NCBI GenBank assembly: GCA_046530785.1
Contig: JBHEQT010000006.1
Location: 33,881-97,880 of the forward strand
From: Arsenophonus sp046530785
GTDB taxonomy: Bacteria; Pseudomonadota; Gammaproteobacteria; Enterobacterales; Enterobacteriaceae
Length of the DNA: 64,000 nt
Direction: 5' to 3'
The notes beneath the pieces are model-generated. The model saw only the letters and a list, made by a program, of their open reading frames with translations, searched no databases and was not told the DNA's origin. Positions 47,413 to 60,969 of this stretch are shown here, piece by piece. Positions within the stretch are counted from its first letter, which is position 1. Each line of letters starts with the position of its first letter. Made by a program: the position numbers and the translations under genes.

Positions 47413-47490
47413 TCGACATGGGAAGATTTGAACCTCCTTGATCCCCGTCACCCTAATGATGGGGTGCTACCCAAGCTACGCTACATGCCG
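47413..47490 (-). pseudogene. proL: Decayed tRNA-Pro (GGG), proL
   Basis: Read on the minus strand, the acceptor CGGCATG pairs with CATGTCG, the T-arm is GGAGG-TTCAAAT-CTTCC and the D-arm begins TAGCGTAGCTTGGGTAGC, all as in E. coli proL. Damage lies elsewhere: the D-loop has one extra base and a D-stem pair is broken, the anticodon stem CCATC/GACGG has an A-C mismatch, the anticodon loop (ATTAGGGT) has eight bases, the variable loop is two bases too long, and no CCA follows the discriminator A. The CCC codon can be read by tRNA-Pro(UGG), so loss of proL is plausible. The position between gyrA and rplY is ancestral. Confidence 0.75.
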
Positions 47491-50400
47491 ATATAAAATA
47501 TCAATTTTATATTATTCTTAAAAATTAATAAAGTGGATACGAATACTTTCTTTTTAAGTATTAATTAAAATATTAATTTTGGTTGTTTTAAAAAACTATA
47601 TAAAATCAGATTTTTTATCTTTATCTTTATTTTTTATCTTAAAAGCTAAAACTTCTTTCTTGATTAAAATAAAAAATTTATTAAAATTAATAATTAATAC
47701 TTTTTAGTGTTTAATAACACGAGAAATAATAGTTAATTACTTTAAAGTGCAAGATTTTTATTTTGAAAATAATCTTTTGGTGGATTATCAATATGAAATT
47801 AACTTGTATTTAAAGATAGTTAATATTTTTGGATTATTAGTTAGTTTATTAATTTTATAGGAGAGATACTAGATAAATTTATTCATAAAAACCTTCATTT
47901 TAAAAATCAAAATTACTATTATTGAAATATTTTTTTAATTGTATCATTTTTTATTATAATATCACTTATCGTTTTAATAATTACAACTTTAATAGTAAGT
48001 ATTATTAAACATATTTTAATTTTTTAAAAATATGTTTTAATTTAATAATTAAACTTTAACTGCACTTTATATTATCTTTTGTGATTAATTTTTATTAAAA
48101 TTAATATTGAGAAAAAAAATCGAACATCTTATTATATATTATTAATCCTATTAATTGATAGTTTGATAATCATTATTAGTAGTGGTTGTTTGTAATAAAT
48201 AATTTGTAAAAGTTTGATAAAAAATCATGATTTTATTTATTTGATAATATAATCAAATTTAATAATTTTGATATTTGAATTTTTCATCAAAATAGAGGAT
48301 TTTTTAATTATACTATTCAAATAACTAGAAGATAAACTATGAAATAAGCTAAATAGAAAATATTATTGGGTTTTAAATACTTATATTTAGATCTTAATTC
48401 AATTTTATAGTAATTTCTTTAAAAGAATTTAATTCTGATAGACACTTAAGAGTCTTGTTTTAATAATAAAGATCATTAACCAAGAAGAAAGGGTAAATTG
48501 TACTTTTGTACTTGTTTTGATATGTATTTTAAAATGAATATTCGATAGATAATGCTGAGAAAAATTATCTTTCTTATTTTTCGTTGATACTGTATTTGAT
48601 TAAAAAAAATAACGTTTAAAAATTTTTCCTTATTATTGAATAATATAGTAGATCATTTAACTTTTTAAATATTTATTGGATAAAAAATTCACGATTTAAA
48701 TATATATTAAAAATTAAACCAATAAATACTGTAGTATAAAAACATACCCTACTAAATATTTATCAAATTATTAACGGGTTTAGATTAAATAATTTTTTCT
48801 ATTTAATTAGTAAATATCAGAAAAGATTTTATCTTATTCATCATTTTCGGATTTTATTAATAACTTTCCAATAATATTATATTAATATTCTTAAATTTTA
48901 AAAATATAGTGAAAAGAATATATAAAAAAATGAAAAAGTATAATTATTGATAATATAGATAGAAATTTTAATAGTCTCTCTGAAAGAGTAATAAAACTAA
49001 TAGGAAAGACAATTTAAAAATGTAACTAAAATAATAAAATTAAATCACCTAAACCTAACTAAAAAATAGAATAATATACTCAATTTATAGCAATAAGATA
49101 ATTAAAAACAAATATAGTACTTGGTACTTAATATTAAGTTGATTATTGTCTTAAATAATGTAATCTAAGTTCGATTATTAATATTTTAGAGACTAATTTA
49201 CAATATTTTAAAAGTTTATTATTATAATATCATTTATTTTTAATAACTAATTTTTTAATAGAAAAAAAACTGAACGAATATTTAAAAATCTATAGCGTAA
49301 TAGTTTCTTATTAATTAAATTTATTAAGTATGATATTATGATACTATCAATAATAGATTATTTTATGATTTTATCTTTTCAGTTATTTTAAAAATATTTT
49401 ATAAAAATGTTTATTTTTTATTATTAATAATTAAGAGATGATTATGAAAGATTTTTAAATGAATAAGGTTTATTTTTAAAGATTTTTATTAAATTTTATA
49501 TTTATTTCTTGTATAATTTAATAAGAAATGCTCATTTAGTAATAATTTTCAATTAATATATTAAAAATAATATCTTATTTTTAATATAAAATAAAAGTAT
49601 TTTATTAAATAAATAAAAAATTTAGCTTCAGAAAAATTATTTATTTTTAATGGCATTAATTTCGTATCCTATAAATAATTCAAGAAATAAATGATGAATT
49701 TTGATATTTCTAAATTGTTTCAAATTAAATTGTTGAAAATTATGAATAAACAGTAGAATTTTTTTAATGAATCTTATTAGAGATTAATAATTTAGTAAAA
49801 AATAATTCAGAATTCTATAAAATTTATAACTCTTAAAAGGAAGAAGTATTTTAAAAATCAATCAAACGATTTACTTGAAATGTTAATTTCAAAAAGAAGA
49901 AATAAAATTTTTAAGATGTAGCTATATTTACCTAGTTTAATTTTTCATAAAATGAATTATTAAAATATTCATTTGGATCGAATGTTATTATTCTGCTTTT
50001 TTATACTATTATTTAATTCTAAATTTTTTAATAAAATCATATATATAGGTATAATAATATGGTTTTTAATATTTGTTGGTCTTTTAAATTTTATAGAATA
50101 AAAATATATTTCTAAATGTTATTAACTTTTTTTTAAAAAATTCGTTTGAAATAATATATATATAAATTTTTATAGATTTTTATAATCTCTTGAATATATT
50201 TAAATACTAAATTAAAAAAATAAAAATTACTATAATGTAAATTTTAAGAATTATTGTATTTTTAAGTTTAATATAATAGTAATATAGAAAAATATTCTGT
50301 AGAAAAGTTTATATCTATTCTAATAAGTAAGAACAAACTAGAGAAAAAATTGAATTAAAGTATATATCAAAAAAGTTATTAGATTAAAAAATAGAATTTC

Positions 50401-50681
50401 CTAAATTTACTTAATAAAATAGCTATTGATTTGGCGAAATTTTTCAGCAAATTGGAATACTCTTAAAAATTAACTAAATATCTTAAATACTATTGATGCA
50501 TTAATTACTAATTTTCATTTTTTATTTAAAAGAGAGTTTTTATATTTAGAAATATATTAATTAAACAATTAAAAATATGATATATAGAATTGCTATTTAG
50601 TTGAATAAGTAAAGTATTATGTAAGAAAAACCGTTAATAACGTTAAAAATCAATAACGCTTTTTATCTTATTGATTTTCAT
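47491..50681. other. AT-rich desert between proL and rplY
   Basis: E. coli has yejK, yejL and yejM here. I tested for YejK-like segments on the + strand and found none. An inverted repeat of 11 bp (AAACATATTTT with AAAATATGTTT) lies at about 48007-48037. Confidence 0.5.
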
Positions 50682-50987
50682 TTAAGATTTATAATCTTTA
50701 TTTATTAAAATCCGTAAAAAATCTATATGTGTTAATTTAGCTTTAAAGAGATGACGCTGAAGTGCTTGCACTTTAACTTTAGTTTTTTCCCCATCAATAA
50801 TAAGAGTTAATACTTCATAAAATTCAGAACTACTTTCTTGATTAATAACTTCATCATGATTTAGGTTAATAGAAACGGGTTTCTTGTTTCCACCATATAC
50901 GATAGCAGGTAATTTATTTTTTTTAATCAAACGACGACTTGCACCTTTACCCTTTTCTTTTCTAATTTCCGCATTAATAGTTAACAT
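50682..50987 (-). CDS. rplY: Ribosomal protein L25
   Basis: L25 binds 5S rRNA in the large ribosomal subunit. The protein has 101 residues; E. coli L25 has 94. It begins 'MLTINAEIRKEKGKGASRRL', and 'PAIVYGG' (28-34), 'FYEVLTLIIDG' and 'VKVQALQRHLFKAKLTHIDF' follow the family closely. The C-terminus runs about seven residues longer (ILINKDYKS). It is of the short, single-domain type without a CTC extension. The gene stands alone in a desert behind its own promoter and an 88-base leader. It is intact. Confidence 0.96.
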   Translation of the reverse strand: MLTINAEIRKEKGKGASRRLIKKNKLPAIVYGGNKKPVSINLNHDEVINQESSSEFYEVLTLIIDGEKTKVKVQALQRHLFKAKLTHIDFLRILINKDYKS

Positions 50988-51076
50988 TATTTTCTCATAT
51001 TATAAAAAGCATGCGACAGTATAGTCCTCAGTAGCAAATTTGATAACAAAATTTGTTAGTTATTACTAATCAATCA
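50988..51076 (-). promoter_or_regulatory. Structured 5' leader of rplY
   Basis: Between the predicted transcription start and the ATG lie about 88 bases with two features. A stem (ACAAATT region at about 51054 pairing with the AAATTTG region at about 51037) has seven pairs and a short loop. Next to it lies the patch 51009-51036, with TACTGAGGACTATACTGTCG, far richer in G and C than its surroundings. Autogenous control of rplY through a leader has been described for E. coli and relatives, so this is a candidate L25 leader; the structural match to that leader has not been verified here. Confidence 0.5.
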
Positions 51077-51082
51077 AGAGAA

Positions 51083-51111
51083 ATTTTAGCAAAAAAATCG
51101 CTCTATAGCAA
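51083..51111 (-). promoter_or_regulatory. Sigma-70 promoter of rplY
   Basis: On the minus strand TTGCTA (51106-51111) and TAAAAT (51083-51088) are separated by exactly 17 bases. The start would be near 51076, giving an 88-base leader before the rplY ATG at 50987. Confidence 0.6.
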
Positions 51112-54100
51112 ATGTTAGATTCTTGAGAACTACTAAAGAAATTTCTATAATTAGTTTTAAGGAAACCAATTACATAGAAAATAGAAATAAAAATCATTAT
51201 TTTAATTTAGTTATTATTCAATAAATGATACTTTTAGTAGTTAAAATTTTTATTTTTAAATAATTGATTTATTAGATATATGACAAAATTAAGATGGAAA
51301 TTTAATCTCTTTTTAAGAGAAGATACTTCCACCGTTATAGTTTCTATTGAAAAATTTTGGTAATCTTCGTAAGAATATAAATAAAAACTATTCATAATAT
51401 TTTTAAATTTAGTTTAACCACACTTAATTAATAGAAATACTTTTAAAATATTTATGCCACTTTATCATAATAAACTGATTTCAATTATTCTCTTCTTCAA
51501 TAGAATCTACTAATTAGTTATCTTTTACTACAGAAAAGATTAGAAAAATTTTTAATTTTAATAATGATTAAAACATAGATTTTAATTAAATCAAATTTTC
51601 TTAATATTAGTGATTACATCGTCCTATAATATATTTTATTATTAAACTTCAGGATTATTTAAGAAATAATCAAATTATCTTATATTATTTATTTATCTTC
51701 TTCTCCTAAGAATTATATAAATCGATAGTAGTAATCTTTAATCCACTTATATTCATCTTAATGATTTTTATAATAAATTTTTAAAATATTAGAAAGCAAT
51801 CAAAAATCTGAACTATACATTTTATAAATTATTTTTGTTTTTATTAGTTTATAAAATAAAAGATCATTTTTATTTGATTTCTTTCTTAGAAAGAAAGATT
51901 AACCTTTATAATTAATATCCTTTTCTTATTATAAAGTAATTAATTCAGTTTGATCTAAATATCAATTATATAAATAAAATTGTCCATATTACTTATTATG
52001 AAAGATATATTTAAAAATAGAAGATCTTTTCTTTAAAAGAAAAATAATTTTTACGGAAATATTACTCTTCTTTTTTATATAAATTAATATCTTATTAATT
52101 TATATAAACTATAGTAATAATATTGTTGTATCATTAACAATAAATTACGGAAAAGATTATATATTCATTAACAGGAATAGACATTTTTATAAATATCTTT
52201 AATAGGGGGATAGGGTTCTCTCTTTCTGATATTTAATTTCTTATCTAGATTAATGTGAATTAAGATTCAATTTTGAATTATTTTGAAATTGATTAAAGTT
52301 TTATCAAATAATAGGTATATCTTATTTGTTTAAGCAAATATATAATATGATATTTTATCATATTGCCTAAATAAGAAATTGTAATATAATTAGAAAAGAA
52401 TTATTATCATATTTTAATTTATTAAAAAATGATAAATCTATCTTTTCAAATAGAAAATAAAGTTTTACCAATTAATCTTAAAATATATAAATTTTTTATT
52501 TTTGATATTTTTTAAATAATTTTTTTTGAATTGATTACTTTGTTTGAAATAATTAAATGATAAATGATATCCATAAATAATTAGGGGTGAAAAGTTTTAT
52601 TAAATCAATCTAAATTTAAATTTACTAAAATAATTTTATTTTTATTCTATTTTTATTTTATTTTTATTAAATTAAACTGTATTGATGTGAAAATTTAATT
52701 CAATATAAATAATGGATTTTATTATTATTCTCTCCTACTAGCTCTTTTAATTAGAATAATACAATGAATATTTCATATTTAAAAATATTATTTTTCAGAT
52801 TTTTTATCTTAAATAAACGGTAGTGAGTTACATTCTTTCAATAATATATTAATTATTAATAAAGAATCTTTTTTAGAATCTGATTCGAATTGTAATAAAT
52901 TATCATATGTTGCTTGGAATAAGAAATAAATATATTAAAAATTAATAATTCTAGTTAGTTATGATAAAGAAAATTTTTCATAAAATTATTATTGAAATAT
53001 TTATCTTGAGATAGATTTTTATAATCTTTCTATCTTTTGAAGGATTATATAAATTCATAATCGTTATTGATTAGAAGATAAAATTATATAGAAAGAAAAT
53101 ATACAATATTTTAATAACTTATTCATTTAAATAATTACTTGAATAATCATTTATTAAAAACTAAAAATGTTTAGATCAAAAAACAATTATATTTGAATAT
53201 TGCATTTTGTGAATGGTAATTAACCAAAAACCAGTTATCTTGATCCAGTATTAGTCTCTAAAAATATTTTTCTAAAAAAATTAAATAATTTTTGTTTTTC
53301 TATTTTAGAAAATCTTAGAATGAAAGATGACTGTTCTTTTTAACTTTATAGTTAAATTTTAATTTAAGACTTTATATACATTAGTTATGTATACGTTTTG
53401 ATTATTTTACTATTGATAAAAATACTTTTCAATACTGATTAACAATCAAAGTTCATATAAATAAAAACTTATACTTCTTTCTTTTTAAGAGATTTAAATA
53501 TTTCTATAATCCCGATATTTAATCGTATCGATTGTAAATTATTATTAAATATTAGTGAAGAGAAATTTTTTGATTACTTTAAAATAATTATCTAGTGAAT
53601 CACAGTAATATTGCAAAAATACATATCTTATTTATTCATAAAGATTATTTACATTATAAAATTTTTATTCATTATTTAATGAGAGATATTTCAAGTACTA
53701 GTAAACTTTCTATGTAGGATATTTTTATATTATTACTAATAATGATTTATTCATTATTACCTATGATTTTTAGATAGTAAAATGATAATTTTCTTGATAT
53801 TCTATATTTTATATTTTTATAAAATAATCATAAGAATTTATTATTTTATTTTAAAAACATACTTAAATAAAAAAATGAAAATTTCATTTATTTAATGTTA
53901 TAAATAAGCTTTTATATTTTTATATGCAATAAAAGTAAAATTTTTTCTAGTGAATTTTAATTTTTTATTCTTTTATATTTTGAGTATTTTCTTACTTCTC
54001 TATAATTTTTAATTAAATGAATTTTTAACTAGAATATTATTCTATTGTTTTGGTTTTAATGTTTTCTTTCTTTTTACTGAATCTGATTAATTCTTAATAG

Positions 54101-57100
54101 TTATTATATAATTCATTTTAGTGCAATGAAACTCTATATATGTATTTAATATAGAGAATTTAGTATAAGGAAGATTACTAGTATCTTAATAAAATTATTT
54201 TTATTATCATAATATTAATTATTACTAAATTGTATTAGTGTTATAGATTAATTGTTTCTAAGATAATTATCTAAATCCATTATTATAATGAATTTCAACT
54301 TTAGATACTTAAGTATTTTTAATTAGTTATATTTTATTTTTTTCTTTTTTCTAAAAAAATAGATGATGTTTGTTCAACAAATTTTTTTTAGTTAAATATT
54401 TTATCATTATATTGAAATAATATTTCAATAGAAATTTTTATTTCTTACTTATCAAAGTAAGAACAATTTATAGAATTTTAAATTCATAATTTTATTAATT
54501 CATTAAGTATTTCATTTTAATCATTTATTACTGATTAATTAGTTAAATAATTAACATATACTTTTTATGAAAATCCACTCTATTTTAAAAAAAAGATAAA
54601 ATAAAAATATAAAGTAAAATAGATAAGTAATTATCAAATAGATTGATAATTCAAAAAAAATTAAATTCATTTTTATTGTTTTATTTTTTATAAAATTCAC
54701 TTAAACTGGAAGAATAAAATTAAAAAAATCTTTTTATCCTTTTTGTTAGAATCTATTATTTTTAAAATTGGATAACCCTAAATTTAAACGATAACTTTTC
54801 TATTTTTATGAAGATTTTGTATACTTAAAGTAATGCGATTATGAAAAAAATAAATTTAGAAAACAATATTAGTAAGTTATTTTAGTTATTTCTAATAACT
54901 AGATTTTTTAAAAAATAATTTTTTAAAAGTTGAATAATTTCTATTAAAAGAAAGTTGAAATATCTTTTTATATAAAAGTTTTAACAAAAACTTGATATAT
55001 CGTCAGATCATTTTTTATTTAATATTTATTTTAAAATTATTTTTTATCCTGGTTATAAAAATCAAAATATAAAAATCTTTGCAACAATTATAATAGTGTG
55101 TGGTTTTTTATGTTCTCTTATTTAAAAGAGGTTATAAAAGAAATCGATATTTAATTAACTTTTGTCATATTTTCTTTGTTTTTCGAAAAACTTTTTTAGA
55201 GACAACTGGAATTTTACTTCTAAGAAGTTAAAACCATTTTAGATTAAATTATTAGGAATATGAATAATCAATAGATTTAAAACCAGTATTTTATATCTTT
55301 TAAAATAAAATAAATAATAACTTTATTAAAAATTTTTCTTAAGTATTTTCTTTTTTAAAAAAAATTTTAATGATTACTTTTTAGATAATTTTTAAAAATT
55401 TATGAAAGATCAATAAAAATATTGGATTTAACTTTCTCTGTAACTATAAAAAGTTGAGAAGACTCCAAGTTTAATCCCAATTGTTCTTTAACATTAAAAA
55501 GATATTAACTACATAAAATAGTATATTGAATAAGAAATACTTTTTAGTTAAAAGGTGATCATAAAATTTATCTGATATGCTGTGTGAAAGTAATGTATTT
55601 GGATAATTATACAGTCAATCAAAATATTCATCTTCTCTATTACTAACTTCTAGCAATATCTTTAACGCCATAAGGCGATATAATTTTATATTTACAATTT
55701 TATTAAAATTTATTTTTATAAAGATAATCAAGAATAAACAACAGTATTTTGATAATTATTTCTATTATATCGAAAAATATAATTATCTTTAATAAAGACT
55801 TTATCGATTTCGATGTAATATGATTTTATCATATTTAAATAAATAATTATTTCTTATTTCCTTTATTTAAAGAAGGAATTTTAAAATAAGGTAATGTTTA
55901 TATAGAAATTATAGTTTTCTGCTATTATTAAAATAATAATTTATATTATTAATTTTTTAGCTTTTTTGTAAAAAAATAATTATCTCCTCTATCCTTATTA
56001 TCAAAAATAATATCAAAAAACTTACTATCATACCAATTTAATAGATTCATTTCTATTTTATTATTTCCTTTAATTTTTTAACTTTTATTCTATTTTATAA
56101 ATTAAATAAATACTTATTATAAAATATAACAATTAGTATATTCTATTTAAGTATTAATACATTATTATAGATAGAATTTTCCTTCTATTTTAGAACATCG
56201 ATTTTTATTTTATTGATTTAATTATATGAACTTTTTTCGTTAAGTAACTATAATTTCTAAATTATAGAAGAAATTTTCTCCACTTAGGATAAAATAATGA
56301 TTAATAAAAATTTTCTTTATCATAATTATAGTTTTCTAATAATTTAAAATATAAGAGTTTAAATTAATTTAATAAAATTAATACTATTTATAATAAAAAT
56401 ATAAATATATGAATAACTATTTTAATCAAACTAAAATAATATGATAAATTAAATTAATAGATTCCATTCTAAAGTAGAATAAATAAGATTAATAGAATTT
56501 TCTACTAGTTCTCAACCAATATTATCTTTTTATAAAATTATCAACTTTATTATATAAAATAGGATAAAAATTAATGATATAAATAAAAATCATAAGGATA
56601 ATATAAATATAAGAGAATACAAGGAATAAAGATTATCAAAGAAGATTTTTAAAAACATCTATTATTGTTTTTAATTTAAAGAAATTGGAAATAAAATTAA
56701 ATAATCTAAAGGAAAAATTAATATCTGGTTTAAAAGATTATTATTGGTAATATGAATTATTTATTTTAATATTGAATTTATTCTTATCAGATTTAATAAT
56801 GATTTTTAAAAGAAATACGAAGTATATTACTTTAAATATCTTATTATCATAAGTTATAAATTATAAAATGAATAAAACACCATATAATAGACTAAGGACG
56901 ATCAATTTTATTATTTTTATAATTAATATTTTATTAAACTGAGAAATGTTCCTATAATAACTAAAATAGGTTATTAAATAAGGTAACGTAATAAATATAA
57001 TAATAAATTCATGCAGTAAATTATTTGTATTCAAATAATTTTATTGAATATAAATAATTAGAGAAAAACTTATTAAGTATATCTCTTAGAGAGATATTAA

Positions 57101-57887
57101 AAATAATAATTATTCCACTAATAAAATTATATTTATATAATTAACGATTTTGTTTAACAGCTAAAAACAAAAGCATCAATAAGTTACACAATAAACTAAA
57201 ATAGAATTAATTTATTAATTATAATCTTATTTAAATTTTATCTAATAAGTAATTCATTAGATGAAAATATAAGAAATAAATTAAGATATATAGAAAAATG
57301 TAATTTAAATAATTTATTTAATATATTAAAGTATAAGATAAATAAATTATTTTAATAATTATATTGTATGTAAAATTTCAATAATAATTACAATTCATAT
57401 TTTAATCTTAATCAAATTAAATAAAATATACATATGAAAGTATTAAACTTAATAAAATAATTAATTTTGTAAATTAAATCATGAAATAAAATATAAATAA
57501 TGATTATAGAATAATCAAAGAAAGAGAAAATATTTAAATTTTGAATCTTCATTATTATTTATTGTTATCTTTGATTTTATATTTTATGATAATTTGATAC
57601 TATCTGATATTTAATATTTTAAATTAAATTATTAGTTAAATTTTTTTATAAAATGATTATTAATAAATTAATAAATGAAATTCTAATTTATTAATTTTGA
57701 TTTGATTTTATTTTTAGTTCTATTAAGAACTGCTTTATTTAAAGCAATAATCAAAAAGATAAAATCCATAATTTATTTCTGTAGATGATTTAATCCATTA
57801 TTATATATTTTATAGATCTTCAGTGATAAGATAAGAGAATCCATAATAGGTAGATTTCATCTATTTAGATGAAATTTTCGATAAAAG
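51112..57887. other. AT-rich desert between rplY and nfo
   Basis: These 6.8 kb correspond to the E. coli interval with yejH (radD), rsuA, yejABEF, spr, yeiP and the fru genes. I recognise no remnant. Perfect inverted repeats occur (52074-52108, and 12-bp arms near 57664-57696). Decay is more advanced than in the nuo block. Confidence 0.5.
52074..52108. repeat. Perfect 16-bp inverted repeat, 3-nt loop
   Basis: TTTATATAAATTAATA (52074-52089) and its exact reverse complement (52093-52108) flank TCT. It lies in the rplY-nfo desert and is not near a gene end. Confidence 0.85.
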
Positions 57888-58733
57888 TTAATTAGTATTA
57901 AGGCTTTTTAACCATTCAATTTCTTGTGGCCAAATTTTAGAGTCTATAGTTTCTAGTATCAAAGGAATATTATTAAAACGGTTATCTTTCATAATATAAG
58001 TGAAAGGTATATGACCAATATTACCTTTTTTTAGGTTTTGGTGACGATCAATATGGCTGGCAAATTGACTTTTTGTATCATTTAAATGCATTGCTCGTAG
58101 ATATTGAAATCCGATAATTTTATTAAATTTATTAAAAGTATTATCGCAATCTTCTTTTGTTCGTAAATCATAACCCGCAGTAAAAGTATGACAAGTATCT
58201 AAACAAACACCAATTCGTTGTTTATCCTCTACATTTTCAATTATTGTTGCTATATGCTCAAATTTAAATCCTAAATTAGATCCTTGCCCGGAAGTATTTT
58301 CAATCACAGCAATAACATTTTTAGTCTTTTCTAAAGTAATATTAATTGATTCAGCAATACGGGACAAACATATATCAATGGTAATTTTATTTAGATGGCT
58401 CCCTGGATGAAAATTGAGTAAAGAAATACCCAATTGTTCACAGTATCGCATTTCATCAAGAAATGCGATACGTGATTTTTTGAGTCCTTCAGTTTCGGGA
58501 TGGCCTAAATTAATAAGGTAGCTACTGTGTGGTAAAATTTGATTTTTGCTAAAATTATACTTTTTACAATTTATTTTGAATTGTTTAATTATTTCCTTTT
58601 TTAATGGAGGAGCTCTCCATTGACGCTGATTTTTTATAAAAAGAGCAAAAGCACTGCCATTTATTTCATGAGCACGGAGTACTGCTTGATCAACACCGCC
58701 AGAACCACTGACATGGGCTCCAATAAATTTCAT
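57888..58733 (-). CDS. nfo: Endonuclease IV
   Basis: Nfo cuts DNA 5' to abasic sites in base-excision repair, using three zinc ions in a TIM barrel. The protein has 281 residues (E. coli 285). All nine metal ligands fall at the E. coli numbers: His69, His109, Glu145, Asp179, His182, His216, Asp229, His231 and Glu261. 'FIGAHVSGSGGV' (3-14) is the family start and 'CLDTCHTFTAGYD' holds Asp179 and His182. GGAGA lies a few bases before the ATG at 58733, and a TATAAT box (58755-58760, minus) is a possible -10. It is intact, so AP-site repair is kept in an otherwise decaying region. Confidence 0.97.
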   Translation of the reverse strand: MKFIGAHVSGSGGVDQAVLRAHEINGSAFALFIKNQRQWRAPPLKKEIIKQFKINCKKYNFSKNQILPHSSYLINLGHPETEGLKKSRIAFLDEMRYCEQLGISLLNFHPGSHLNKITIDICLSRIAESINITLEKTKNVIAVIENTSGQGSNLGFKFEHIATIIENVEDKQRIGVCLDTCHTFTAGYDLRTKEDCDNTFNKFNKIIGFQYLRAMHLNDTKSQFASHIDRHQNLKKGNIGHIPFTYIMKDNRFNNIPLILETIDSKIWPQEIEWLKSLNTN

Positions 58734-60199
58734 TTTTTCTCCATAATTATTTTAATTATATTGGTTTTTCTTAAATATAAATATAGTTAAACTTATTTAA
58801 GAATTAGGTGTTATTAATAATTCCCTATTTGTTAATATTATTGTAGATAAAACAAATTTTTGTTTAATGTTATTAAAAATCTATTTTTCATGAATTTATA
58901 TAAATCTAAATAAATTATCTAGTAAAAAAATTAATTATAGAGAATAATCTAATACTTAATTATTGAATTGTAATAATATTACATAATTAATCGAATTGAA
59001 ATCCATAAGATTAATATACTAAAATAATATAAAAATTAATAACAGTAATTAGATTTAAATAAAATTATCGATAAGAAATGAAAAATTTTGAATGCGAAAT
59101 AAATAATATAGATTATAAAAGTTAAGAGATAATAATAAGAGGACTTTATTATAACAAATTTCTAGTTTTAATTTTCAATTAAAATAAATTAATATTATTT
59201 TTATTTTATAAAATAAAAACAATATTAATTTGAATCATTTATTGATTATAAAACCATTTTCTTCTTTAAAATTAATAATATGATAAATATAAAAATTAAG
59301 TATTTTATAGATATTGCTAAGTAATAGCAGTTAAACAAAATATCTAACTAATTTAGATTAAGTAAAACTAGTGATAAATGAAATTTTCAATAATAAAATT
59401 AATAATAAAAAATAATGGTTAAGTTATCAACTATATAAAGATTAGCTGATATCTAATTAGAAATTTTATTTGAAGATATTTTTATGATAGATTTTTTATC
59501 AAAAAAATACCTATTAATCCAATAATATTAGAAATATTTAATTAAATGTTGGTTTTATTATCTAATTTTAAAAATAATTTACAATTAATAGAAAAATTAT
59601 GAATTTAAAAGAAAATATAATTTTAAATTAATTGAATTATGTATTATTCAATCTCTATAAATTTTAAATAAAATTCATATGAAATAATTTCTATATATTA
59701 ATAAATATATATTTAAGAATATATTTCTTTTTTACAAAGGTATTTTAAGTAAAAATCTTTTCAAGAAAATATTTAACAGAATCGATAAAGGTATATAGGA
59801 ATTATTTAGAAAGTTATAAACTATTAATAATTTCTAATAGAAAAGAGAATTTTTAATTTATAAAAAATTGTTAATAATTAGTCAGATATAAATAAATATT
59901 TTATATTTTTATTTATTTTAAATATAAATTATTTAAATATAGTTTTATGCAATAAATATCATTGTATAATATACTATATAAGATAGTAAGTTTATGATTA
60001 ATAATAATTATTATTAATTTAATTGTTAATATTTAATCAATAAAGTGAGAATTTTTTATAACAATATATTTTTTAGATATCCTGAAATTTCATAACATAT
60101 CTTAATAAGATAAATTACTTAATCATTGATTGTTATTAAAATCTTCCGTAAATATTTTTAACTAAACTTAAATTTTAAAATTTAAATATAATTATCTGA
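58734..60199. other. Desert between nfo and the yeiE remnant
   Basis: In E. coli yeiH lies here. I see no readable piece of it. The stretch contains the 46-bp palindrome at 59186-59231. Confidence 0.5.
59186..59231. repeat. 46-bp palindrome, 23-bp arms with one mismatch, no loop
   Basis: Bases 59186-59208 mirror 59209-59231 with a single mismatch (an A facing a C) and no spacer. The centre is TATTTTATAAAATA. No gene is close by. Confidence 0.85.
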
Positions 60200-60915
60200 T
60201 CAGATTAGTAAAATATTTAGTAACTAATAATACGATTGAACATTATATCCAATATATTCTATTTTTTAAATAAAAAATAGAAGTTAAATATATTTTAAAA
60301 AGAGGATTAGTAGGAATAAAGCATACAGAAAAAACTATTGATAATTATATCTTATCAAAGATAATTATTATTTTTATTTTCAAAATAACCAAATCTATTT
60401 TTAGAAAAACTAAAAAATAATTAAATATGTTAGTAAAATTGAATGTTAATTTAGGATTTCTGAAAATATCTATTATGAATAAGAAATTTATTACCAGAAG
60501 AAATGGAAAAAGATCAGAGATGGAATTATTTATTCATCAAGCAATCCAATTTCATTTTTCAAAATAAAGATATATTAGCTAAAAATCTAAACTAAATTTT
60601 TGTGAAAGAGTTTCAGGCCATTAATATTGATTTTCAAATATCATTGAATAAACTAATTTATAGGAATATTTAATTGAATTTAATAATTCTGAAAATATTA
60701 AATATACTGATATTATGAATAGATATAGGAATATAAGTTTCTTATCTTGATTTATTTATAATAAAGGAATAGTTTAAAATAGGTCATTGATTACAATAAG
60801 CATCAATAAATTTAAAATTTTTATTTATATTAATTTTTGATTAACTATAAAAATAAATTTATTATTCCTCTAATAACAAATATTTCATATAATATATAAT
60901 GTTCAAGTTTTCATT
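60200..60915 (+). pseudogene. yeiE: yeiE (LysR-family regulator) remnant
   Basis: The C-terminal half is readable. 'NFNNSENIKY' near 60672-60702 corresponds to ELGNSEAIKH of YeiE, and 'NISFLS' some ten codons later corresponds to GISCLS. An earlier block, 'IEHYIQYILFF' near 60236, fits IGNYILPAVIARY. The DNA-binding N-terminus, expected from about 60.0 kb, is not readable. Position directly before lysP, on the same strand, agrees with E. coli, where yeiE neighbours lysP. Stops and shifts make it dead. Confidence 0.65.
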
Positions 60916-60969
60916 TGAATAAATTGGGTTATTAATATTAAAAAAATCAACATATCTATTGTAATAATA

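Noticed and set aside
47413..47490. Reading the anticodon loop as ATCATTA (anticodon CAT, Met or Ile2)
   Set aside because: That register leaves only three stem pairs, while the acceptor, D- and T-arms are those of proL.
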